Shown here piece by piece: positions 40,983 to 52,073 of a stretch of DNA of 62,000 nt. The notes beneath the pieces were generated by a model. It saw nothing but the letters and a program-made list of their open reading frames with translations, searched no databases and was not told the origin of the DNA. The translations under genes and the position numbers were made by a program. Numbering within the stretch: position 1 is the first letter of the stretch; each line of letters starts with the position of its first letter. Origin of the DNA: Bolinopsis microptera (Eukaryota > Ctenophora > Tentaculata > Lobata > Bolinopsidae). The stretch spans positions 1,818,501 to 1,880,500 of the forward strand of contig NC_087073.1 in the NCBI RefSeq assembly GCF_026151205.1, in the 5' to 3' direction.

Positions 40983-41767
40983 ATGGTTCAATCAGTCGGA
41001 GAGGCTTCTAATGGTGGAAAAGAAATTACGACAACCTCAAAACCAATCCTGCCACCTTGTAAACCTGATAACATTGTGTCTCTTGACTGTGAAATGGTTG
41101 GATGTGGTTCTAAAGGGAGGATTAGTGCATTAGGTCGCTGTAGTATTGTTAACTACTGCGGAGAGATTGTATATGACAGTTATGTTAAACCTGTTCTTCC
41201 TGTGACAGACTATCGGACAAAGTGGAGTGGTATAAGAAGGAAACACTTGTCAAATGCTATGCCCTTTTCAGAAGCCAGAAAACTTATCAAACGCCACCTG
41301 TCTGGGAAATACATCATTGGTCATGATTTAAAGAATGATTTTAGTGCATTAAAATTTACTCCACATCCTCTACTCGTTAAAGACACATCAAAATGTATTG
41401 CACTACGGCACACTGCAGGTCTTCCAGATCATCAAAAACCTTCATTAAGAACCCTTACAAGTTAGTTTATAATTAAAAATTCACTGTTAATAATTATTTT
41501 GTTGTTATTGTAGCTAGTTATACTTCTGACCTCAAGTTATGTGTTAATGATTAAAACTTTTGATTTCATCTTTTTTCAATGAATCAGCCAAATAAGCACA
41601 ATCATATTACAGGTCAAATATTTGGTAAAGTCATCCAGACAGCATCACACTGTTCAGTCGAGGACGCTAAAGCTGCTCTTATGCTTTATAAGAAAGTTGA
41701 AGATCATTGGGACAAAAAAACAAATCCTTTCTTGACTGATACTTATTGGAATGATGTTAAAAAATAG
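40983..41767 (+). CDS. ISG20L2: DEDDh 3'-5' exonuclease, ISG20L2/AEN-like, two exons visible
   Basis: Exons 40983-41460 and 41613-41767 (donor GTTAGT, acceptor ATTACAG) give 210 residues. The DEDDh set is complete: LDCEM (D35, E37), HDLKNDF (D119) and HCSVEDA (H172, D177). The DYRTKWSGI and CSIVNYCG segments match the ISG20L2/AEN branch rather than REXO4. ISG20L2 is a nucleolar exonuclease trimming the 5.8S rRNA precursor; AEN acts in apoptosis-linked DNA and RNA digestion. Family members have a long N-terminal extension. Here the ATG at 40983 may be internal to an exon beginning after an AG at 40956, so the 5' end is possibly incomplete. WDR18 starts 202 bp downstream on the same strand. Confidence 0.82.
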
Positions 41768-41969
41768 TGACCCAATTTTTAGATTCTACTTTTCTTTTAC
41801 TATATATCGTTCTTGTTTTATTAACTGATTTATGTTCCCAACATATCATTAAAGCCAAACTTGAGCTTGTTATAAATATGCAGAGATTGTTAATTATTTA
41901 TGTTATTAATGTTAAAAGTATCATTTTGCAGTAACAATAATATGATAACATTATTCAGCAGGATCCACT

Positions 41970-43166
41970 ATGATTGAGATAACATTTTTGCTAAATGAAG
42001 ATAAACTCGGATTGTATGCTTTGCAAGGGACAAACAAGCTAGCCAAGTTCAAGGTCCATGAGACACTCCAAAGACTAAGTTTTCTGCCTCCACATTTCAT
42101 CATGGCAATATCACAGAAAAAGCCCCTTATCTACCTATGGAACATGAGTCAGGATTCTTCTGTTCAGAAGTATGTGCTACCGGGGCTGCCCCTATCTGTT
42201 GCAGCATCGCCATGTGGCGCATACATTGCAGTGGGTATCGACAACACAATACGATTTTGGCATCTACCTTCAGGTCAACTCATTAACACTGTCAGTAGTC
42301 ACTATCAGAAAGTTACCTCTCTTGTTTGGTCAAAGGACAGCAGACTCCTTATTTCTGGAGGGTATGACAATAATGTCAATGTTTGGGAATTCCACAGAAT
42401 TGTGAAGGACCAGGCAACTGTTTCACCTTTGTACACATTTACTAACCACTCAATGCCAGTGACAGATATTTATTGCGGGTTCGGAGGATTTAAAAGTAGG
42501 TTGTTCACCTCAAGCTTGGACAATACATGCAACATTTACGATTTGTGCTCTGGGAAAATAGTTGTGTCTCTAGAATTTCCTGCTCCAATATTCAAACTCC
42601 TGGTTAGCAAATGTGAGAGTTCTGTTTACGCAGTGACTGTTTCAACAGAGGTTTACAAAGTCTCTTTAGTGTCACCCGCAGAAGCAGACGTCACCAAACA
42701 AATGAAGGTGTTTATAAAGTGCCCCAACAAAATAACTTCCTGCTGCCTAGCTGAGGAAGATTGTGCAATAATTCTAGGAAGTTCCCAAGGTGACTTGATG
42801 AAGTACAGCACCTCAACCGGACAAGTGTTACCTTTTTCATTCAAATCTAGATCGCCAGTGGATGATATTTTATCAGTCACTGTGCCTGGTTATAAAAGAA
42901 ACGACAAGCCTGTCCCATTCCCTTTCCAGCAACCTCTTCAACGAGCACTGACCGGTCTTCAAGACCAGTGTTCTCTTCTTCTTAAACCTAGACATGAGCC
43001 AGTTCAGTTTGTTTCAGACTATGATTTCCTTGCTTTGGTGAAGGAAGCAGTAGAGGAAGATAAGGGGTCAGACAATGTGTCCGAGTTGAAAGACAAGGTT
43101 GGGGAGTTGACTGCACTTTCTGAAAAGTTGGTACAGTTTGCTACAGATCAGCTGATAGGCTCTTGA
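41970..43166 (+). CDS. WDR18: WDR18/Ipi3-like WD40 protein
   Basis: 398 residues in one exon. WD-type blade ends are seen at YLWNM (55-59), IRFWHL (94-99), VNVWEF (136-141) and CNIYDL (187-192). A CGFGG motif (169-173) and the following TSSLDNT are characteristic of WDR18 (yeast Ipi3). The C-terminal ~30 residues form a predicted helix. The protein belongs to the PELP1-TEX10-WDR18 (Rix1) complex, which processes ITS2 and assists late nuclear 60S maturation. The start is the first ATG after a possible acceptor (TTATTCAGCAG). Slightly shorter than vertebrate WDR18 (about 430 residues). Confidence 0.85.
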   Translation: MIEITFLLNEDKLGLYALQGTNKLAKFKVHETLQRLSFLPPHFIMAISQKKPLIYLWNMSQDSSVQKYVLPGLPLSVAASPCGAYIAVGIDNTIRFWHLPSGQLINTVSSHYQKVTSLVWSKDSRLLISGGYDNNVNVWEFHRIVKDQATVSPLYTFTNHSMPVTDIYCGFGGFKSRLFTSSLDNTCNIYDLCSGKIVVSLEFPAPIFKLLVSKCESSVYAVTVSTEVYKVSLVSPAEADVTKQMKVFIKCPNKITSCCLAEEDCAIILGSSQGDLMKYSTSTGQVLPFSFKSRSPVDDILSVTVPGYKRNDKPVPFPFQQPLQRALTGLQDQCSLLLKPRHEPVQFVSDYDFLALVKEAVEEDKGSDNVSELKDKVGELTALSEKLVQFATDQLIGS

Positions 43167-43317
43167 ATTACCTCATGATATTTTATTTAACAATGGGTAG
43201 AGTCTAAATTGTTTCTGTTACTTTCAACATATTAATTTATTAATGCAATTTTACTTTTTTATGGTGGGTGGGGGGGGTGTCACGTCCGTCTATGTCCGCT
43301 TGTCTCATAGAATCCAA

Positions 43318-43434
43318 AAAGGACAGGACATAGGCGGACATAGGCGGACATAGGCGGACATAGACGGACATAGGCGGACATAGACGGACATAGGCGGACA
43401 TAGACGGACATAGGCGGACATAGGCGGACATTAA
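43318..43434. repeat. 10-bp minisatellite (GCGGACATAG)
   Basis: About 11 units alternating GGCGGACATA and GACGGACATA. Confidence 0.9.
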
Positions 43435-43584
43435 TGGACACCTAAATTGCTAAATAAAATGTTCAATTTTTGCTGTTATAGGGGGGATCATGTTTTTTGT
43501 CCGTTCGGTACCCTATATTTTCAAAACGGACAAAAAATAGAGCGGACAAAAATGGACAAAAATGGAAATAACATTTAGATGCTT

Positions 43585-46045
43585 CCTCCTCCTACTCTTC
43601 CTCCTCCTCCCCCTGGGTCTTCCTGATCTTCCTCAGTCCTCTTCCTCCTCCCCTCCTCAGTCCTCCTCCTACTCCTCCTCCTCGTCCTCAGTCCTCAACA
43701 GTCCTCCTCCTTCCCAGTCCTCCTCCTCCTCCTGAGTCCTCCTCCTGGGTCCTCCTCCTGGGTCCTCCTCCTCCTCTTCATCCTCCTCCTCTTCCTCCTC
43801 AGTCCTCAGTCCTCAGTCCTCCCCCAGTCCCCCTCCTCCTCCTCCTATTCAATCCTCCTCCTCCTCCTCCTCCTTCTCAGTCCTCCTCAGTCCTCCTCCT
43901 CCTCCTCCTCCTCTTCCCTCTCAGTCATCCTCCTCAGCCATCCTCCTCAGTCCTCCTCAGTCCTCCTCCTCCTGGGTCCTCCTCCTCATCCTTCTCATCA
44001 GTCCTCCTCCTCCCCAGTCCTCTCCCAGTCCCCCTCCTTCTCCTCCTCCTATTCAGTCCTTCTCCTCCTCCTCCTCCTCAGTTCTCCTCAGTCCTCCTTC
44101 TCATTTCTCCTAAGTCCTCCTCCTGAGTCCTCCTGAGTCCTCCTCCTCTTCCTTCTGAGTCCTCCTCCTGAGTCCTCTTCCTCCTCCCTCTCAGTCATCC
44201 TCCTCAGTCATCCTCCTCAGCCATCCTCCCCAGCCATCCTCCTCAGCCATCCTCCTCAGTACTCCTCAGTCCTCCTCCTTCTCAGTCATCGTCAGTCCTC
44301 CTCCTCAGTCCTCCTCAGTCCTCCTCCTCCTCCTGGGTCCTCCTCCTCCTGGGTCCTCCTGGGTCTTCCTGATCCTCCCCAGTCCTCTTCCTCCTCCCCT
44401 CCTCAGTCCTCCTCCTACTCTTCCTCCTCGCCCTCAGTCCTCCTCATCAGTCCTCAACAGTTCTCCTCCTCCCCAGTCCTCCTCCTCCTCCTGGGGCCTT
44501 TTCCTGGGTCCTCCCCCTGGGTCCTCCTCCTGGGTCCTCCTCCTGGGTCCTCCTTCTCCTCCTCAGTCCTTCTCCTCCTCCTCCTCAGTCCTCTTCCTCC
44601 TCTTCCTCCTCCTCCTCCCTCTCAGTCATCCTCCTCAGCCATCCTCCTCCTCTTCCTCCTCGGTCCTCAGTCCTCCTCCTCATCCTTCTCATCAGTCCTC
44701 CTCCTCCCCAGTCCTCTCCCAGTCCCCCTCCTTCTCCTCCTCCTATTCAGTCCTCCTCCTCCTCCTCCTCCTCAGTTCTCCTCAGTCCTCCTTCTCATTT
44801 CTCCTAAGTCCTCCTCCTGAGTCCTCCTCCTGAGTCCTCCTCCTCTTCCTTCTGAGTCCTCCTCCTGAGTCCTCCTCCTCAGCCATCCTCCCCAGCCATC
44901 CTCCTCAGCCATCCTCCTCAGTACTCCTCAGTCCTCCTCCTTCTCAGTCATCGTCAGTCCTCCTCCTCAGTCCTCCTCAGTCCTCTTCCTCCTCCTGGGT
45001 CCTCCTCCTCCTCCTCCTCCTCCTGGGTCTTCCTGATCCTCCCCAGTCCTCTTCCTCCTCAGTCCTCCTCCTACTCTTCCTCCTCGTCCTCAGTCCTCCT
45101 CATCAGTCCTCAACAGTTCTCCTCCTCCCCAGTCCTCCTCCTCCTGGGACCTTTTCCTGGGTCCTCCTCCTGGGTCCTCCTCCTGGGTCCTCCTCCTCCT
45201 GGGTCCTCCTTCTCTTCCTCAGTCCTTCTCCTCCTCCTCCTCAGTCCTCTTCCTCCTCTTCCTCCTCCTCCTCCCTCTCAGTCATCCTCCTCCCCGTGAC
45301 ACGTGACAATCGCACTTTCGAATGCCCAAAATCCAGTCTCACCGCACTTTCTCAGCAATCTTGATAGGGGTCTCAGTCATCCTCCTCAGTCATCCTCCTC
45401 AGCCATCCTCCCCAGCCATCCTCCTCAGCCATCCTCCTCAGTACTCCTCAGTCCTCCTCCTTCTCAGTCATCGTCAGTCCTCCTCCTCAGTCCTCCTCAG
45501 TCCTCCTCCTCCTCCTGGGTCCTCCTCCTCCTCCTCCTCCTGGGTCCTCCTGGGTCTTCCTGATCCTCCCCAGTCATCTTCCTCCTCAGTCCTCCTCCTA
45601 CTCTTCCTCCTCGTCCTCAGTCCTCCTCATCAGTCCTCAACAGTTCTCCTCCTCCCCAGTCCTCCTCCTCCTCCTGGGGCCTTTTCCTGGGTCCTCCTCC
45701 TGGGTCCTCCTCCTCCTGGGTCCTCCTTCTCCTCCTCAGTCCTTCTCCTCCTCCTCCTCAGTCCTCTTCCTCCTCTTCCTCCTCTTCCTCCTCCTCCCTC
45801 TCAGTCATCCTCCTCAGTCATCCTCCTCAGCCATCCTCCTCCTTCTCAGTCCTCCTCCTGAGTCCTTCACCTCCTTAGTCATCCTCCTCAGTTCTCCTCC
45901 TCCTCCTCCTAGGTCCTCCTTCTGGGTCCTCCTCCTCCTCCCTCTCAGTCATCCTCCTCAGTCATCCTCCTCAGCCATCCTCCTCAGCCATCCTTCTCAG
46001 CCATCCTCCTCAGTACTCTTCAGTACTCTTCTGTACTTTTCAGTC
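43585..46045. repeat. 2.4-kb polypyrimidine array (CTC/TCC-rich)
   Basis: Almost pure pyrimidine on the + strand with recurring CAGTCCTCC, TGGGTCCTCC and CAGCCATCC words. A larger pattern marked by GGGTCTTCCTGATC recurs at about 43615, 44361, 45025 and 45551, so blocks of roughly 745, 665 and 525 bp are repeated with deletions. An ~80-bp non-repetitive island (GTGACACGTGACAATCGCAC onwards) sits at 45295-45375. Ser/Pro ORFs across it are artefacts. Confidence 0.9.
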
Positions 46046-46049
46046 CTCA

Positions 46050-46275
46050 AAATGTTTGTCCGCTAATGTCCACCAATGTCCGCTAATGTCCATCCAAGTC
46101 CGCCAATGTCCGTCCAGGTCCGCCAATGTCCGTCCGAGTCCGCCAATGTCCGTCCGAGTCCGCCAATGTCCGTCCGTGTCCGCCTATGTCCGTCCGTGTC
46201 CGCCTATGTCCCAAAAAACACGTCCGTTGTCTCATAGAATCCAAAAAGGACAGGACATAGGCGGACATAGACGGA
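46050..46275. repeat. Minisatellite (TGTCCGCCAATGTCCGTCCG)
   Basis: About eleven units in the opposite orientation to the array at 43318, giving the element large-scale inverted symmetry. Confidence 0.85.
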
Positions 46276-46296
46276 CATGACACCCCCCCCTGGGTG

Positions 46297-46676
46297 CATT
46301 TAGCCTGGTCACTGATCAGACAGTTAAAGTTGAAATATAGATTCACTGATATGTATCGACCAGTTGTGATCCAAGCAGGGTTATTTATATCCGTTGATAG
46401 TGGTATTTTTGGTATGATTTTATCATTATGTAAAATATAATATCATATTACAAGTCATATTTCACCTCGTTTTTAGCTGCTTATCATTTAAGTGTATGAA
46501 ATATCGAGTCATAAGTTCTCATCACAATTTGTAAAAATCTTCGAGCGAAACAATATAGTTTTTGGTTTCTGTACTTCTCAGACGTTGATTCGTCTGGCCA
46601 GATGCCAAACTTGAAATGGTGTAAATGTACTATACAGTATACTAACCAGCAACCCCAGTAGATAATATATCAGATA
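46297..46676. other. Upstream of ZFAND1
   Basis: AT-rich; no gene or promoter motif assigned. Confidence 0.4.
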
Positions 46677-47821
46677 ATGAGTGTTGTAGAAACTGATGGG
46701 TCACGTGATCCCTTCTGTATTGGAGAACACTGTTCTGTGAAGTCGTGTGGAACCTTGGACTTCCTACCAATCACGTGCAACTTTTGTAAATTAGTAGGTA
46801 CCTTCATCTGAGTCAAATCAGATAAAATCAGAAATTTAATTCAAATGTATTGATCGAATTTTCATGACTCTTTTCAGCGTCCTACCCAAATTAGTAAAAT
46901 TTACAAACTCAAGTTAGATTTAAATATCTGTTATTTTATATTTCTTCGAACTTACCAAGTTACTGGTCATAAATATAACTTTGTGTCTTTATATCTCATA
47001 TCTATATCTATATCTCATATCTATTGTATCAGGTGTATTGTAAAGAGCATCACGGGCCATACACACACAAATGTGAGAAAGTTCCGGAACCAGAACAGAA
47101 GTCTGATGTACAGTACGAGTCATCAAAACCTTGTCATATCTGCCAATTAACGGGTATATATGCTAATTATTTTGGAATTTATTAACTCTTGATAATATGT
47201 GCTATTTGTAGAGACCATTAGTTGACTGAAACATCTCAAAAATTAAACCTTATTCCTGAAAAGTTCTAAATTATACCTCCCAATAACACCTAACACACCC
47301 CCACTAATATCCCAGATATAGTGAACGTGGTATGTGAGGAATGTGCGAGTGTGTGCTGCATGTCACACCGTATCCTGGAGCAACACAACTGTAAAACCCT
47401 CCCCACAAACCAACCAGCCACTAAACCTCAGTTACCACCTCCCACTTCCAGTGTCAAGGGTGTGTCACTCAAGCGGAAGGGCGCTAAATCCCTTGCACTC
47501 GAGCGGAAAGTCATGGTAATGAAGATGAAGAACAAAAGTAGTGGACCAAGGTCTGTGCCACCCGAAGAGAGACAGTTTATCAACGTAACAAGAGAGACAA
47601 ACAAAGAGCCGTGTTATTATCACTTTAGTAAGACGTGGAGTGTAGGACGGTGTATTGATCACGTGGCTAATCACTTGAAGATAAGGAATAATAATGATAA
47701 GGTGGGGTGTGACATGTTGGTTATGTGTTATGGTGAGGAGGTCCTGCCCATGTCGGAGATGTTGGCTAAGTTTACTGAGAGTGGGGACACGGTGATCTTG
47801 AAGTATGTGCCACAAAGTTGA
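46677..47821 (+). CDS. ZFAND1: ZFAND1-like protein: two AN1 zinc fingers plus ubiquitin-like C-terminus
   Basis: Three exons (46677-46793, 47033-47153, 47316-47821; donors GTAGGT and GTATAT, acceptors ATCAG and TCCCAG) join in frame to 247 residues. AN1 finger 1 is textbook: C19, C24, C34, C37, C42, H45, H51, C53. AN1 finger 2 spans exons 2 and 3 (CHIC ... CEEC ... C-x2-H-x5-H-x-C). A basic linker (KRKGAKS, KVMVMKMK) follows. A C-terminal ubiquitin-like domain contains KTWSVGRCIDHVA and GDTVILKYV. In mammals ZFAND1 recruits p97 and the 26S proteasome to arsenite-induced stress granules for their clearance. Length is close to the human protein (268). Confidence 0.85.
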
Positions 47822-47862
47822 AGTATGTGCCACAAAGCTGAAGTATGTGCCACAAAGTTGAT
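47796..47862 (+). repeat. 23-24-bp tandem repeat at the ZFAND1 stop codon
   Basis: About three copies of AAGTATGTGCCACAAAGYTG. The last codons and stop of ZFAND1 are the first unit. Confidence 0.8.
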
Positions 47863-48450
47863 GTTATGTTATGTGACTTTGTTATTTGCTCTACTGAAAA
47901 CTTGACTTTATAATAGAAATGAAATATAAAACGGAGGCTAACATTTCAGAGATTTTATATATACCTTACTCGGGATTATTACGACGGGTTTATTAACGAC
48001 CGGTTAAAATATGGTTCGGGAAAAATATGGCGAAATTGCTCAAAACCCACCACATTTTCCCGGTCGCCATTTTACCGGTGTCCAACCTTTCAATTTTAGA
48101 TTCAAAAATTTTGTCTCAGATGTAAATTTCCTTATTAGAGATAAGCAAGTTTAGAAATTTTCGCATTGCTAAAACTTGTGAAACAAGTCGAATTATCAAT
48201 AATTGTTGAAAGTAGACAGAAATAATGACTCGTGGTTAATCAAACTTCGAAAGAATGCATCGTTCACATTGTTTAGAATTATGAATAAATGACTGATGAA
48301 ACTGATTCATGTTATTGACAGTTTTAATTAATTCAAGTTTTAATTTAACTGTTACTTTTACTTTGAGTCCTATTTCATTATGTAGAGATAGTCAATACCT
48401 AAGAAATTAAAAATTGGTCTATTTAAATCAACTTTGACAATAAGGATATA

Positions 48451-49446
48451 CCTTAATTCCCAAAAATTTGGGCGACCAAAAATTTGAGCGGGCCTCTCGC
48501 CCAAATTTTTTGCAGACCAAATTTATTGCATAAATCTTTTCCGTCTGCTAAATTTTTTGCTAACCAAACTTTTGGCATTTGGCCTGTGGCCCTGAAATCT
48601 ATAGAAAGATGGCTTTTTCTTCATATCCAAGTGAAATAATATTTGAAATTTTAGTTTTCTAATCTGTCATTCATGGCTTGACCAAGTAAAAAGGCTTATA
48701 TTTTAAATGAATAGAAATAACTGGAATAGCTAACAGCTACTAATAAAACAAATGGCTAGAGGTACGGATAGCTAGAGATTTAATCAAGATCTGCAAATGG
48801 ATTATCATCCACCGTAAAGTCTGATCTACAAGCACCGTAAAGTCTGATCTACAAGCATCAGTTATACCCGATTTCTCAAAGCCTTTCCTTATGTCATCTG
48901 GCCTCCCTTTTAAATATACAAAAAGTTCGTTGATCCAACGAGCGTGTACTTCACAGATCACTGTCAAGCGGGTATCAATTTTCACATTGTCTGATGAAAC
49001 TCCTCCATTGAGCTGACACACTATGTTTTTCGCGTACCAATCTTCGTACTTATTGCGCATGAATTTCTTAGCCAGTCCATTGATAAATATGTCCAGGGGC
49101 TAAAGAGAGACTAAATATCACTATTGTATATCTATCATTTTGTACTGTGCCATCATCACTGTATTTTTTAGTAGTTACTGGGCAGATCGTAAATTTCATA
49201 ATGTGAAACAACTCAGACTACCACCTACATGCTTAAAATTTAAAGCAAAATGACTGGAATAATAAGGAATAATAATGAACTAAGGCAAATATCTAACTGA
49301 AATTTTAGTGGAAAATCGTTCATTTTTCGAAGAATTTGTGCCCAAATTTTTGGTCGCCCAAATGAGTTCAAATTTTCTGCCCAAATTTTTCGGGCTCAAA
49401 TAAATTGTGCTCAATATAATGGCACACAAATTTTTGGGAACTAAGG
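48451..49446. mobile_element. 1.0-kb TA-target DNA element (nested)
   Basis: Inverted ends CCTTAATTCCCAAAAATTTG and CAAATTTTTGGGAACTAAGG with TA flanks. Contains a transposase remnant on the minus strand. It shares the first five bases CCTTA with the surrounding element, and both could be mobilised by related transposases. Confidence 0.75.
48740..49060 (-). pseudogene. pogo/Tigger-like transposase C-terminal remnant
   Basis: 106 codons with YEDWYAKNI, DTRLTVICEVHARWINEL, YLKGRPDDIRKGFEKSGI and TDA. This resembles the segment after the DDE catalytic core in pogo/Tigger/Jerky-type transposases. An internal ~25-bp duplication (AGTCTGATCTACAAGCA twice near 48820) disrupts the end. No DDE residues are present. 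Confidence 0.6.
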
Positions 49447-49706
49447 TATGACAAGAATTTGGCAAAAAGGTGAATTTTTTGCAATTTTAGCCAAATGAAG
49501 TCGAGAAACCTACAACAAGTGTCCCAATAGTCTTCTTTAGTGAATATAAGACAACGATTAAAATATGAGCACCCATACCCCTTGGGAACCCTAAAAGCTG
49601 AGTCGGCGGGTTTATTAACGACCGGTGAAAATGTGGTTCGGGAAAAATATGGCGAAATTACCCTAAACCCGCCACTTTATCCCGGTCATAATAATCCCGA
49701 GTAAGG

Positions 49707-50113
49707 TAATAAAGTTTCTTTAATTTAAGTAAAGTATTGGAGTGGTTTCGAAACGGAATATAATATGATTTTGGTTGATTTGATTTTATTTAAAGTTTCT
49801 TCGATTGAAGTAAACTGTGTATTAGAGTGATACAGATTCGGATTTATATAATTTGTGAATTTTTTATAAATGTTATTTGTAAGTTTGTTATACTTAATAT
49901 ACCTATTACTAATAGCAAATTTAATTGGAACTAAAAATGTATCTTCATTTGAAAACATATATCAGGCGTGATGCAAAAATTGGCATTAACATTGAATTGA
50001 ACTTAATCAATTTATCATTGCGAATTCATCGATTTCTTTGAATGTTTTTTGAGAAATTTGTGTGATTCTTTTCACTTTTCTAACTTTCCATCGTTTTAGT
50101 GTTGAGCCACATA
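49707..50113. other. Upstream of alpha-SNAP
   Basis: AT-rich. An acceptor-like TTTTAG at 50094-50099 lies 14 bases before the ATG, so a 5' untranslated exon may exist. Confidence 0.45.
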
Positions 50114-51001
50114 ATGGGAGATCATCAGGCTCGAGCCGAGAACCTTCTAGCAGAAGCAGAGAAGAAGCTGACCTCAGGAGGCGGCTTCTTCAGCAAGATG
50201 ATGGGTGGGGGACAGCGTAACACTGAGGATGCTATTGATATCTACGTACAAGCGGCCAATAATTTCAAGATAGCTAAGTTGTGGTGTGAGGCTGGGAACG
50301 CGTTCAAGAAGGCTGCCTCGTTGAACAGCAGTATTTCAAAGCACGAGTCTGCCAGTCAGTATGTGGAGGCTGCCACTGCGTTCAAGAAGAACAACAAGGA
50401 AGAAGCGGTAAAGTGCTTGTTGGAAGCAGTCCAAGTTTATGAGGAGCTAGGAAGATTCAGCATCGCTGCAAAGCACTACGCTTCCCTCGGTGAACTGTAC
50501 GAAAGTGACGAGATACTTAACATAGAGTTAGCTGTTTCTAACTTCGAGAAGGCTGCAGACTACTACGACAGCGAAGACAGCACCAGCAACGCTAACAAGT
50601 TCAAACTGAAAGTTGCGCACTATTCAGCGCTGACTGACACACCTGTGGGGTACGAGAAAGCTGTAGCGATATACGAGGAGGTAGCAGCGCGCAGCATTGA
50701 TAACAACCTCCTCAAGTGGTCTGCTAAGGAGTACTACTTCAAGTCTGTGTTGTGCACGATGTGCCTGCGCGGCGACAGTGGCCAGCTCATCCCGCGCTAC
50801 GAGGAAGAATTCCCGTCGTTCATGAACACGCGGGAACATCAGCTTGTTAACGGTCTACAGGAAGCGATCAATGAGTCAAATGTGGACAGTTTTACAGTGT
50901 TAGTGCAGGAGTATGACAACATTAGTCCACTTGATAAGTGGCTCACTTCAGTTCTCCTCAAAATAAAGAAGTCTATCAATGAGGACCCGGATCTGTGTTA
51001 G
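50114..51001 (+). CDS. NAPA: Alpha-SNAP (soluble NSF attachment protein)
   Basis: 295 residues, the same length as human alpha-SNAP, in a single coding exon. It binds SNARE bundles and recruits and stimulates the NSF ATPase that disassembles them after membrane fusion, acting at the cytosolic face of membranes. Family features seen: the N-terminal hydrophobic loop (GGGFFSKMMGGG, F25-F26) that contacts the membrane; TPR-like helical hairpins (EDAIDIYVQAANNFKIAK, RFSIAAKHYASLGELYE, NFEKAADYYDSEDS); and the C-terminal LDKWLTSVLLKIKKSI segment that engages NSF. ATG 50114 was preferred over an upstream GTG because it follows an acceptor and fits family length. The codon usage is more GC-rich than its surroundings. 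Confidence 0.93.
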   Translation: MGDHQARAENLLAEAEKKLTSGGGFFSKMMGGGQRNTEDAIDIYVQAANNFKIAKLWCEAGNAFKKAASLNSSISKHESASQYVEAATAFKKNNKEEAVKCLLEAVQVYEELGRFSIAAKHYASLGELYESDEILNIELAVSNFEKAADYYDSEDSTSNANKFKLKVAHYSALTDTPVGYEKAVAIYEEVAARSIDNNLLKWSAKEYYFKSVLCTMCLRGDSGQLIPRYEEEFPSFMNTREHQLVNGLQEAINESNVDSFTVLVQEYDNISPLDKWLTSVLLKIKKSINEDPDLC

Positions 51002-52073
51002 TTTTTGAAGCTAAAATTGGATCTAATCAGAAACTACGGTAACTTTGGGAGACACTAGAACCGTTTTACGATCTCTGCGATGTGCTCCCTTGACGTTGCT
51101 AAGTTTGCTATCAATATCAAAAGGAGACAAATTGCTCACTGCAAGCAAAGATTTTTCAGGTTTGTTTACTAATAATAATTAGTTATTCAATAAACTAAAG
51201 TGGTATGTTAAGTTTTATTAATGCTATTTTTGCATGTTTAGTTTGCACAACTTGAAACTGTTGAATTTTAAAACTTTCGTCGCGCTGCACGTCAGGTATT
51301 TTAAGAATTCTTTTCACAATCCTTTCAATGTAAAAGTACAGAATATAAAGTTTAAAGCTCTAAAGTTTGAAAATGCAACTTTCCGTGTCAATAAAAGCAT
51401 GAATATAGAAATCTGTAAAGTTTGCGATGCTTTTTTTCTATTAATTTAGCTTTAAAACATCTATTTACCTCACAGCTAAAATCTTAAATTTTCCCCTAAA
51501 AATACGGGTTTAGAGTTCTAGTGAGGCTATATGATTTAAAGTTTAATTTGGTTATAATTATAATTATTGATTTGTTTAGCGATAATTATGTTTTATGTAC
51601 AATTAATTCATGAATTTGTGTCTAAATTTAATGTTAAATGTTAACTTTCCTGGCTATCTCAGAAAGACTGAGCTACTTTTTCATTGTCTCCTAATCAGGG
51701 TAGAAAATCAGTCCTTACTTCCGCTTCCGTTACCATGACAACTAAATCAGGTACACATATTAGTTAGTTATATCAAGTAGTCTGTGAGAGAATCGACACT
51801 TCGAATGTTATTGTTATGATATAAGGGCTAATTGATGCTATATTGCACACGACTAAATATAGTGGATAGTAGCACTTGCTGTCTGTTATTCATTTTATTT
51901 GTAATTGCGTAGTTCGGTAGTTCTCTCACTTTTCTAACTTTATACTCCCTCAATGTTTGTAGGAATGTAAACTCAGCACTCCTTACCCCTATAATCAGAT
52001 ATCCAGAAACCCTCTGCTCCAATCCCTCCTACAAAAGTCCTCCTTATTTTAATACTTAGTCAGATTTAACACA
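51002..52073. other. Alpha-SNAP 3' UTR and spacer to SBDS
   Basis: A probable poly(A) signal AATAAA at about 51189. The rest is AT-rich without a recognisable gene. Confidence 0.5.

Larger units (their letters stand above)
43271..46290. mobile_element. 3-kb poly-G/poly-C-ended element enclosing minisatellites
   Basis: Left end: 7-8 G then TGTCACGTCCGTCTATGTCC. The right end is the inverted equivalent (GGACATAGACGGACATGACA then 8 C). TGGGTG flanks both sides (43265-43270, 46291-46296). A second inner pair, TCTCATAGAATCCAAAAAGG, occurs as a direct repeat near both ends. No transposase. The poly-G ends recall the element at 6192-7220, though the duplication here is only 6 bp. Boundaries are inferred without an empty site. 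Confidence 0.6.
47964..49706. mobile_element. 1.74-kb TA-target DNA element (outer)
   Basis: Inverted ends CCTTACTCGGGATTATTACG and its complement (one mismatch), then subterminal inverted copies of GGGTTTATTAACGACCGG and GGTTCGGGAAAAATATGGCG. Flanked by TA on both sides. A second element is inserted at 48451. Superfamily: probably Tc1/mariner/pogo-like, from TA and the nested remnant. Confidence 0.75.

Noticed and set aside
40983-41767. REXO4 orthologue
   Set aside because: The DYRTKWSGI and CSIVNYCG segments and the N-terminal DCEMVGCG context fit the ISG20L2/AEN branch better; not absolutely excluded.
45303-45861. Ser/Pro/Leu-rich proteins
   Set aside because: These are low-complexity translations of the CTC/TCC array.
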